From the NCBI GenBank assembly GCA_947458875.1, contig CANGZD010000001.1, positions 124,001 to 188,000 on the forward strand: a DNA stretch of 64,000 bases, read 5' to 3'. Position 1 is the stretch's first letter, and each line of letters begins with the position of its first letter. The DNA comes from Sphingobacteriaceae bacterium (GTDB lineage: Bacteria > Bacteroidota > Bacteroidia > Sphingobacteriales > Sphingobacteriaceae). The translations under genes and the position numbers were made by a program. The notes beneath the pieces are model-generated. The model searched no databases, was not told the DNA's origin, and worked only from the letters and a program-made list of their open reading frames with translations. Shown piece by piece: positions 33,942-40,592 of the stretch.

Positions 33942-35051
33942 ATGAAAAAGACGCATTTGAGAACTTTATTCTTGCTGTTGCTTGGCATTTTTCTGCAGAA
34001 TTGCAGAAAAGACCAATCGAAGTATTACGTAACTCCTGGCAGCCTTGATCATTTACCAATCGAGATGGATGAATTTATATCCTTAACGCCACTGGGATCT
34101 GTTAGTCCTCCCTCGCACGTATTTCCGAATGATCACATGGGATTTTATTATGTGAAAGATATCAAACCGGTTACCATTTATTCTCCAGGAGGTTTGCACC
34201 TCACAGAAATTCGTTTGAGTGTCTACAATCCGGGAGCAGCCAATGAAACCTCAGATTATTCGCTTACGTTCGGAGTGAATGGGGAGAATACGCTCATTTT
34301 TGGGCATATTTCCAGTTTGTCGCCAAAATTAATGCAGGCCTTGGGTAACAATGCTACCTGTGAACAATATTCAGCGGGAACTGCCATGGTGAAGTCATGT
34401 ATTAAAAAGGTCTCCATGCAAATTCAGAGTGGTGAAATTATTGGTGAAAGTAACTTGGTCCCAGGTCAGCAGGCGCTAGATATGGGGATGTATGTGAACA
34501 ATATTGGGGTATCGCCACTAGATTATTTTAATGCTACCATCAGGCTCCAATTGGAAACACGATTGATGGGGCCACCCAATACCCAAAATGATGGTGTGCT
34601 GAGAACAGAGGAGCCATTGGCAGGTGAAATTTATCAGGACATAGCTGGTGCACTTCAGGGTAAGTGGTACAAAAAAGGCGCCCCTAAACTTCCTGAAAGT
34701 CCGCACATTGCTTTTGTAAAGGATTATATTAAACCATTAGAGTTGAGAATGTCTTTTGGAACTTCTGTACCACTTTTTGGTCCGGGTGTCTATAAATTCG
34801 ATCAAATGACGAGCGGAGAAATTAATCGTGTGTTTAAAGATGTAAAAGCAGATGGTAAGATTTATTGCTACAATCCCTTATACCTTAGTTACGACCCTGC
34901 TTTTCCTGCTCAGGGCACCTTTCCGAATAATTCGTTTATTGTGAAATTGCAGGATGACAAAACACTCTTTTTAGAGAAAAGGGATTGTAATTGCAGCGAA
35001 CAACAGCCCTATCAGTTTACGGCTAACAAACTCACTTTTGTGAGGTACTAA
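33942..35051 (+). CDS. Hypothetical lipoprotein, possibly M23-like fold
   Basis: A 369-residue predicted lipoprotein with leader and lipobox (LLGIFLQNC at about residue 21). The N-terminal half contains PSHVFPNDHMGFYYV and, further on, LIFGHISSLS. Together these recall the HxxxxxxxD...HxH pattern of lysostaphin-type (M23) peptidases, but the ligands do not align cleanly. The C-terminal half, with a Cys-rich end (RDCNCSEQQPYQF), is unrecognised. Its likely place is the periplasmic face of a membrane. The 5' leader is AT-rich without a clear promoter. Function is unknown. Confidence 0.5.
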   Translation: MKKTHLRTLFLLLLGIFLQNCRKDQSKYYVTPGSLDHLPIEMDEFISLTPLGSVSPPSHVFPNDHMGFYYVKDIKPVTIYSPGGLHLTEIRLSVYNPGAANETSDYSLTFGVNGENTLIFGHISSLSPKLMQALGNNATCEQYSAGTAMVKSCIKKVSMQIQSGEIIGESNLVPGQQALDMGMYVNNIGVSPLDYFNATIRLQLETRLMGPPNTQNDGVLRTEEPLAGEIYQDIAGALQGKWYKKGAPKLPESPHIAFVKDYIKPLELRMSFGTSVPLFGPGVYKFDQMTSGEINRVFKDVKADGKIYCYNPLYLSYDPAFPAQGTFPNNSFIVKLQDDKTLFLEKRDCNCSEQQPYQFTANKLTFVRY

Positions 35052-35055
35052 AGTC

Positions 35056-35063
35056 TATCTTTG
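35056..35063 (+). promoter_or_regulatory. -7 promoter element for the small membrane protein-gldC pair
   Basis: TATCTTTG ends 6 bases before the ATG at 35070. The TTG that lengthens the ORF to 35061 is part of this element and is not a start codon. Confidence 0.55.
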
Positions 35064-35069
35064 CCGCTG

Positions 35070-35333
35070 ATGAGGCGCATCCGGTTAACTCCTTTAAATT
35101 TTTTGGCCGCCCTGCTGATGGCAGGCCTTGCCTATTTGTGGGTCTTTGCAGATGAGACCGGCTGGCGTTTTTTAGGTAGCATCCCTCTGTTCGTACTCCT
35201 GCTAATATGTCTGCTTTCTGACATTTTCTTTCGATTCTATTTTAAAGACCTCAAAAGGATTTGGATTGTTGAGGGGCTATTCCTCATCTTTGTGCTCCTA
35301 ATGATTTACATCCTTCAAGATCTTTTAACATGA
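35070..35333 (+). CDS. Small two/three-span membrane protein
   Basis: An 87-residue protein with three hydrophobic stretches (LNFLAALLMAGLAYLWVFA, FLGSIPLFVLLLICLL, GLFLIFVLLMIYILQD) and a basic N terminus (MRRIRLTP). I do not recognise a family. Its stop overlaps the gldC start in an ATGA arrangement, so the two are translated together. This position suggests a membrane partner for GldC, but that is inference. The start at 35070 is chosen because the upstream TTG belongs to the promoter. Confidence 0.65.
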   Translation: MRRIRLTPLNFLAALLMAGLAYLWVFADETGWRFLGSIPLFVLLLICLLSDIFFRFYFKDLKRIWIVEGLFLIFVLLMIYILQDLLT

Positions 35334-35665
35334 AAAAAGCCGAAATAAAACTGACCATTGAGCTGGATGACAATAACGTGCCAGAGAGCATTTTATGGGA
35401 ATCGACCGATTCTAAAAATAAAGAGGCACTCCCGGTAAAATCAATGATGCTGGCCCTGTGGGATGCGCAATATAAAAATTCGCTGCGTATCGATTTGTGG
35501 ACCAAAGAAATGCCGGTTGACGAGATGAAACGCTTTTTTTATGAAACCCTGCAAACCATGGGCGATAGCTTTTTGCGGGCTACCGGTGAAGAAGCTATTG
35601 TAGAGGACCTTCGTGATTACTGTGCCCATTTTGCAGAAAAAATGGAGCTTAAGCAAGGCCAATAA
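35330..35665 (+). CDS. gldC: Gliding motility protein GldC homolog
   Basis: A 111-residue soluble protein matching GldC of Flavobacterium along its length (KKAEIKLTIELDDNNVPESI, LWDAQYKNSLRIDLWTKEM, RFFYETLQTMGDSFLRATG). In Flavobacterium, GldC increases gliding and is encoded with gldB. Here no gldB is present; a small membrane-protein gene overlaps the start instead. The family occurs widely in Bacteroidota, including non-gliding species, so the gene alone does not prove motility. A 40-base gap separates it from the hydroxylase gene. Confidence 0.88.
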   Translation: MKKAEIKLTIELDDNNVPESILWESTDSKNKEALPVKSMMLALWDAQYKNSLRIDLWTKEMPVDEMKRFFYETLQTMGDSFLRATGEEAIVEDLRDYCAHFAEKMELKQGQ

Positions 35666-35704
35666 TTTTCTTGTTATAACGTATTTTTAATATCTTCATA
35701 TATC

Positions 35705-36745
35705 ATGAAGATGCAAACTGCACAAAGGGATACTTTTCGTAATTGGAGATATTACATCAACCTCGTGCCAGCAGGTTTGGCCGTATTTGGAAATCTGACC
35801 GGCTCATGGTACAGTCTCAGTAATTTTCTATTTGTCTTTGTCATTTTAGCTTTCGCAGAAGTCCTGCTTCCTGAGGACAAAAATAATGATGAAGGTGTCG
35901 ACGATGTACTCCCTGATCTCTTGATGTTTTTGGTGCTCGTCGCACAATTTTTTGCCATTGGCAGTTTGGCTTATGGCGTATATCAGGGTTATTTAACTGG
36001 ATTTTGGATTTTTGGCGCAGCCTTATCAACCGGAGCTGCTTCAGGCAGCTTAGGGATTGTGATTGCGCATGAGTTGATTCATAAAAAACAGGTATTCTGG
36101 AATTTTTTAGGCCGCTTGCTTTTATTTTCCGTTTTCAACCCCTATTTCTACGTTCATCACTTACGTATTCATCATAAATGGGTGGGTACGGGTCATGATC
36201 CAGTCACTGCACAAAAGGGAGAAAGTTTCTATGCTTTCTTTTTCCGAACTGTAAGGGGGCAGTTCATGCAATCACTAGAATTAGAAAAAGTACGCTTGAA
36301 AAACCAGGGGCGATCTCCTTTTGGTTTAAATAATTATGTCGTTGCTGTGTTGTCTGGGGCTATCTTCATCACCCTGCTGATTGCTTATTTTTTTGGATAC
36401 CAAGTAGCTTTGGCGGTGTTGATGCAGGCTATATTGGCTAATTTGTTGCTGGAATACACCAATTACATCGAACATTATGGCTTGAGTAGAGATAATAAAG
36501 AAAGAGTGAATGAAATGCACTCCTGGCAAAGCGATAAGATGGTGAGTCGTTACTTTTTGATCGATCTCAGCCGTCATGCCGATCATCATTTTCATGCAGC
36601 CAAGCCCTTTAATAAGTTAGTTTCCTATCAAAATAGTCCGGTGTTGCCGGGTGGTTATACCAGTATGTTCTTGCCTGCTTTAATTCCGCCGCTCTGGTTT
36701 AAATTAGTAGACAAGCGCATTCCGGTTCAAAAAAGTTTGGCCTGA
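35705..36745 (+). CDS. AlkB-type membrane diiron hydroxylase/desaturase
   Basis: A 346-residue integral membrane protein with about six hydrophobic segments and the eight-histidine diiron pattern: IAHELIHKK, VHHLRIHHKWVGTGHDP, NYIEHYGL and RHADHHFHA. These match alkane 1-monooxygenases, with the HELIHK box specific to that branch. It would hydroxylate a terminal methyl or related position of an alkane or fatty acyl chain, using electrons from a rubredoxin or ferredoxin. No rubredoxin gene is next to it. Its natural substrate in Bacteroidota is not established, and a lipid-modifying role is possible. Confidence 0.85.
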   Translation: MKMQTAQRDTFRNWRYYINLVPAGLAVFGNLTGSWYSLSNFLFVFVILAFAEVLLPEDKNNDEGVDDVLPDLLMFLVLVAQFFAIGSLAYGVYQGYLTGFWIFGAALSTGAASGSLGIVIAHELIHKKQVFWNFLGRLLLFSVFNPYFYVHHLRIHHKWVGTGHDPVTAQKGESFYAFFFRTVRGQFMQSLELEKVRLKNQGRSPFGLNNYVVAVLSGAIFITLLIAYFFGYQVALAVLMQAILANLLLEYTNYIEHYGLSRDNKERVNEMHSWQSDKMVSRYFLIDLSRHADHHFHAAKPFNKLVSYQNSPVLPGGYTSMFLPALIPPLWFKLVDKRIPVQKSLA

Positions 36746-36870
36746 CCCACACCTGCCTAACGGGTCTCATTTGCTTTGATGCAAATAATGCCAAGCTCAA
36801 TTGCAATTTGAAATAGAACATGTTTGAAAATACAAGTGCTTATTAAAGTAGAAGACTATGTGAAATGGAT

Positions 36871-36878
36871 TATCTTTG
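36871..36878 (+). promoter_or_regulatory. -7 promoter element for ccmB
   Basis: TATCTTTG ends 5 bases before the ATG at 36884, again implying a leaderless start. Confidence 0.55.
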
Positions 36879-36883
36879 CAGGG

Positions 36884-37543
36884 ATGAGTTTAACGAAACA
36901 GCTGAAAGCACTGCTGCTGAAGGAGGTCGTTTTAGAATGGCGTTCACGCTTTGCCCTTAACGGCATTCTGTTGTATGTAGTTTCAACCATTTTTGTTTGT
37001 TATCTCTCTTTTCGCGTAGTGGCTCCACTCACCTGGAACGCTTTGTTTTGGATCATCATGCTATTCGCTTCAGTAAATGCAGTTGCCAAAAGTTTTGTAC
37101 AAGAAAGTCGAGGGCGACAGTTGTACCTCTATAGTATCGCTTCTCCTAAAGCCATCATCTTATCAAAAATTATTTACAACATCTTGCTGATGCTTTTGCT
37201 GTCGATAATGGCCATATTTTTTTATTCCTTGGTTTTTAAAAATCCGCTGGGCGATCCCTTGCTTTATCTCTGTTCAATATTATTGGGCAGCATCAGTTTT
37301 GCAGTAGTTTTCACACTTATTGCCGGAATTGCTGCCAAAGCAAATAATAGCGGCACACTCATGGCCATACTCAGCTTTCCGGTGATCATTCCATTGTTGA
37401 TGCTACTCATCAAACTCTCCAAGAATGCAATGGATGGTTTAGATCGTACGGTAAGCTACGACGAGATAGGTGTTTTAAGCCTGATTAATGTCATGGTCAT
37501 TGCCGTTTCTTTGTTGTTATTTCCTTACATTTGGCGAGACTAA
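36884..37543 (+). CDS. ccmB: Heme exporter permease CcmB
   Basis: A 219-residue inner-membrane permease of the CcmAB ABC system in cytochrome c maturation, with six hydrophobic segments (RSRFALNGILLYVVSTIFVCY, NALFWIIMLFASVNAVAKSF). The FxxExxxxxLYLYSIASPK region is typical. I place the start at ATG 36884 (MSLTKQLKALLLKEV), because the upstream in-frame codons include the promoter. No ccmA ATPase gene is present in the window. It is followed by ccmC after 11 bases. Confidence 0.85.
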   Translation: MSLTKQLKALLLKEVVLEWRSRFALNGILLYVVSTIFVCYLSFRVVAPLTWNALFWIIMLFASVNAVAKSFVQESRGRQLYLYSIASPKAIILSKIIYNILLMLLLSIMAIFFYSLVFKNPLGDPLLYLCSILLGSISFAVVFTLIAGIAAKANNSGTLMAILSFPVIIPLLMLLIKLSKNAMDGLDRTVSYDEIGVLSLINVMVIAVSLLLFPYIWRD

Positions 37544-37554
37544 TTGCTTGAGCT

Positions 37555-38211
37555 ATGCGTAGAAACTGGTGGAAAATTTTAGCTTCATTGCTCTTAATTT
37601 ATTCCATAATTGCCGGCTTATTGTTGGAAGTACCCCGACTTCCAATTTTACATGAGACCATCCGTAATTTATACTTTCATGTGCCCATGTGGTTCACCAT
37701 GATTATTCTTTACCTCATCTCGGTAATTTACAGCATCAAGTATTTGGCCTCGGGTGACGAAAAACACGATTTACTCGCTGTTGAAATGGTCAATACCGGA
37801 ATTATTTTTGGTTTCTTGGGCTTAGCAACCGGTATGATATGGGCTAATTATACTTGGGGAGCGCCCTGGCCAAACGATCCTAAATTGAATAGTGCAGCGA
37901 TTTCTACCCTCATGTATTTGGCTTATGTGGTTTTGAGAGGAGCCTTGGATGAAGAGCAAAAAAGAGCCCGAATTTCGGCTGTTTATAATATTTTTTCTTT
38001 TCCGGTGATGATTGTATTATTGTTCATTTTGCCAAGAATGACCGATTCTTTACATCCTGGGAACGGTGGCAATCCGGGTTTTAATTCTTATGATTTGGAT
38101 AGCGGCATGCGCCTGGTATTTTACCCCGCTGTATTGGCGTGGATTTTAGTAGGCGTATGGATCGCCAACCTGAAATACCGTTTACGTTTAATTGAAAACA
38201 ATTCAAAATGA
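37555..38211 (+). CDS. ccmC: Heme-handling protein CcmC
   Basis: A 218-residue membrane protein with six hydrophobic segments. The tryptophan-rich heme motif (ANYTWGAPWPNDPKLNS) lies near residue 100-115, with the conserved His of YFHVPMWF before it. CcmC presents heme to CcmE on the periplasmic side. It overlaps the next small gene by four bases (ATGA). The arrangement ccmB-ccmC-ccmD is standard. Confidence 0.92.
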   Translation: MRRNWWKILASLLLIYSIIAGLLLEVPRLPILHETIRNLYFHVPMWFTMIILYLISVIYSIKYLASGDEKHDLLAVEMVNTGIIFGFLGLATGMIWANYTWGAPWPNDPKLNSAAISTLMYLAYVVLRGALDEEQKRARISAVYNIFSFPVMIVLLFILPRMTDSLHPGNGGNPGFNSYDLDSGMRLVFYPAVLAWILVGVWIANLKYRLRLIENNSK

Positions 38212-38432
38212 TGAAAAGACTGTTCTTTTTTTTGTGTGCTCTGCTATCTGTTTTTAGAGTACCGGCCCAGGTAACAAGCGATGTCGCGATTGCAGATGGC
38301 CTTAGGTCATCTGGAATGATCTATGTAGTCGTTGGGGTGATGGTAATAATTTTTATTGGATTATTGTTTTATCTCTATTCAATGGATAAAAGAATCAGTA
38401 AAATTGAAAAGATAAAATCTAGCAAAAACTGA
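38208..38432 (+). CDS. ccmD: CcmD-like small membrane protein
   Basis: A 74-residue protein with an N-terminal hydrophobic leader (about 1-20, ending VPAQ) and one transmembrane helix (MIYVVVGVMVIIFIGLLFYLY) followed by a basic tail. Its place directly after ccmC with a 4-base overlap, and its size and topology, fit the CcmD role in releasing holo-CcmE. The sequence itself is too short and variable for a firm call. The possible cleavable leader differs from classical CcmD. Confidence 0.65.
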   Translation: MMKRLFFFLCALLSVFRVPAQVTSDVAIADGLRSSGMIYVVVGVMVIIFIGLLFYLYSMDKRISKIEKIKSSKN

Positions 38433-38583
38433 TTTTAATTTGATTTATTCATCGATTTAATTTAAAAATCAAGCGTGTAAGCTTTACACTTAGTAATTTT
38501 TTATTTGCAGGTATGGGTTTTTTTCACTCAAATTTGCGCCAAATATCTAAACCTAAGCGTTTAATAAAACTAAAATTCATTTT

Positions 38584-40020
38584 ATGGCTAATTCAAAAGT
38601 AGCAGCACATCAGGAACTGAGTTTTTTTGGAGATGTGTGTGAGTTTTTTGATCATGCAGCACAGTTCACTAACCACGATGCTGGCTTGTTAGATCAAATC
38701 AAATCTTGTAACAGTGTATACCGTTTCCGTTTTCCAATTAGAAAAGGGAATGGGGTAGAAGTAATAGATGCATGGAGAGTGGAGCACTCTCATCACAAGT
38801 CGCCCACCAAGGGTGGTATTCGCTATAGCGATATGGTGAACGAAGACGAAGTGATGGCTTTGGCCGCATTGATGACTTATAAATGTGCCATCGTAAACGT
38901 GCCTTTCGGAGGTGCAAAGGGTGGTATCAAAATCAATCCTAAAGACTATACCGTGGCCGAGCTCGAAAATATCACTCGTCGTTATACGGTAGAACTGGCA
39001 AAAAAGAACTTTATTGGTCCTGCCATCGACGTTCCTGCACCTGATTACGGTTCGGGTGAACGCGAAATGAGTTGGATTGCCGATACTTACCAAACCATGA
39101 ACCCCGGACAGTTAGATGCCTTGGGTTGCGTAACCGGAAAGCCGCTCGCTTTACATGGTATTGCCGGTCGTCGCGAAGCAACCGGTCGCGGAGTAGCCAT
39201 TGCTGTTCGTGAATGTGTTTCCGTTGCTGAAGACATGAAAGCACTTGGTCTGACTCCAGGATTACAAGGTAAACATGTAATCGTTCAGGGTTTGGGTAAT
39301 GTGGGTTACCACTCTGCTAAGTTCCTGGCTGAATATGGTGCAATCATAGTTGGTTTGTGTGAATACGAAGGTGCCGTTTACAATGAAAACGGTTTAGACC
39401 TCGATGAAGTATTTAACCACCGTAAAGCTACCGGCTCAATTCTGGGCTTTAAAGGTGCTCAAAAAGAATTCAAAAATTCATCAGAAGGATTAGAGCAGCC
39501 ATGCGATATTTTGGTTCCTGCTGCTTTGGAGAATGTAATCACCGAAGAAAATATTAACCGTATTCAAGCAAAAGTAATTGCTGAAGGAGCAAACGGTCCT
39601 ACCACTCCGGGTGCCGAAGCATTATTCGTGAAAAAAGGCGGTATCATTATTCCCGATATGTATTGCAATGCAGGTGGGGTAACGGTTTCTTATTTTGAAT
39701 GGTTGAAAAATCTTTCGCACGTAGCATTTGGCCGTATGGACAAGCGTTACGAAGAAACGGCCAACCAAAACCTGGTAAATATGGTAGAAGCAACTACTGG
39801 CGTAAAACTTAGTCCAGAGCAACGCAGTGTGATTGTAAAAGGAGCTACTGAATTAGAATTGGTAAACTCCGGATTGGAAGATACCATGATCCGTTCTTAC
39901 CACGAGATTCGTGATGTAAAAATGGCTAATCCGAAAATTGAAACCCTGCGTATTGCGGCATTCGTGAACGCCATTGATAAGATCGCAGTATCTTACTCAA
40001 ACATGGGAATTTGGCCTTAA
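38584..40020 (+). CDS. gdhA: Glutamate dehydrogenase (Glu/Leu/Phe/Val dehydrogenase family)
   Basis: A 478-residue cytoplasmic enzyme linking 2-oxoglutarate and ammonia to glutamate. The catalytic region is intact ([34 protein letters not shown] with the active Lys), and the dinucleotide fold is at [18 protein letters not shown]. It is ~50 residues longer than the common 420-residue form. It lies between ccmD and ccmE, with its own 150-base leader and a clear terminator after it, so it is transcribed separately from the ccm genes around it. Confidence 0.93.
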   Translation: MANSKVAAHQELSFFGDVCEFFDHAAQFTNHDAGLLDQIKSCNSVYRFRFPIRKGNGVEVIDAWRVEHSHHKSPTKGGIRYSDMVNEDEVMALAALMTYKCAIVNVPFGGAKGGIKINPKDYTVAELENITRRYTVELAKKNFIGPAIDVPAPDYGSGEREMSWIADTYQTMNPGQLDALGCVTGKPLALHGIAGRREATGRGVAIAVRECVSVAEDMKALGLTPGLQGKHVIVQGLGNVGYHSAKFLAEYGAIIVGLCEYEGAVYNENGLDLDEVFNHRKATGSILGFKGAQKEFKNSSEGLEQPCDILVPAALENVITEENINRIQAKVIAEGANGPTTPGAEALFVKKGGIIIPDMYCNAGGVTVSYFEWLKNLSHVAFGRMDKRYEETANQNLVNMVEATTGVKLSPEQRSVIVKGATELELVNSGLEDTMIRSYHEIRDVKMANPKIETLRIAAFVNAIDKIAVSYSNMGIWP

Positions 40021-40041
40021 TTTGTTGTTGAATTAACCAAG

Positions 40042-40077
40042 AAAAAGGGGTGCTGGCCAGTTCAGCATCCCTTTTTT
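40042..40077 (+). terminator. Rho-independent terminator of gdhA
   Basis: AAAAAGGGGTGCTG and CAGCATCCCTTTTTT form a stem with a short loop and a T run. It starts 22 bases after the gdhA stop. The A run on the other flank would also allow activity in reverse. Confidence 0.85.
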
Positions 40078-40115
40078 ATTTATTGATGTTATGATGACAA
40101 AAAACATCAATAAAT
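40078..40115. repeat. Perfect 13-bp inverted repeat after the gdhA terminator
   Basis: ATTTATTGATGTT (40078-40090) and AACATCAATAAAT (40103-40115) surround a 12-base spacer. It is AT-rich, directly follows the terminator and precedes the ccmE promoter by about 35 bases, so it could be a second hairpin or an operator. Confidence 0.5.
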
Positions 40116-40150
40116 ATCTCAATTCGTAATGCCTTAAAATGGATAATACG

Positions 40151-40158
40151 TACTTTTG
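40151..40158 (+). promoter_or_regulatory. -7 promoter element for ccmE-ccmF
   Basis: TACTTTTG lies 23 bases before the ATG at 40182. The GTG that would extend the ORF begins with its last base. Confidence 0.5.
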
Positions 40159-40181
40159 TGCAGATAAAAAGCAGGTTACAA

Positions 40182-40580
40182 ATGAAGAAAAGTTCCATCA
40201 TCGGTCTGATCATTATTGCAGTTTCCATTGGCGTAATTATCAGCGTTTATGCAGACTCGAGTACTTACGGTGATTTTGATGATGCTAAAGCATCTGAAAC
40301 AGAGTGTTATGTATCAGGTAATCTGGATTTGCAAAAATCGATGGTCTACAATCCTCAGGTAGACGCCAATTATTTTTCTTTTTACATGAAGGACAAAGGC
40401 GGCAAGGTTTGTAAGGTGGTTTTTTTCGGAACCAAACCTCAGGATTTTGAGAAGTCTGAAAACATTGTACTCACCGGCAAAATGGTGGGAGATGAGTTTC
40501 ATGCCTCAAAAATGCTGATGAAATGTCCTTCAAAATACAACAAAGATCAGGTAGAGGTGAAATCCACGTCGGCCACTTAA
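40182..40580 (+). CDS. ccmE: Cytochrome c maturation heme chaperone CcmE (CxxxY type)
   Basis: A 132-residue periplasmic heme chaperone with an N-terminal membrane anchor (SSIIGLIIIAVSIGVIISVYA) and the OB-fold domain (VSGNLDLQKSMVYNPQ, NIVLTGKMVGDEFHASKMLMKCPSKY). The classical heme-attaching His of the HxxxY motif is replaced by Cys115, giving CPSKY (CxxxY). This variant is known from some bacteria and archaea, and the adjacent ccmC and ccmF suggest the system is functional. The start at 40182 gives the proper anchor; the upstream GTG overlaps the promoter. The ccmF gene follows by 12 bases. Confidence 0.88.
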   Translation: MKKSSIIGLIIIAVSIGVIISVYADSSTYGDFDDAKASETECYVSGNLDLQKSMVYNPQVDANYFSFYMKDKGGKVCKVVFFGTKPQDFEKSENIVLTGKMVGDEFHASKMLMKCPSKYNKDQVEVKSTSAT

Positions 40581-40592
40581 TCAAGCACAAAC

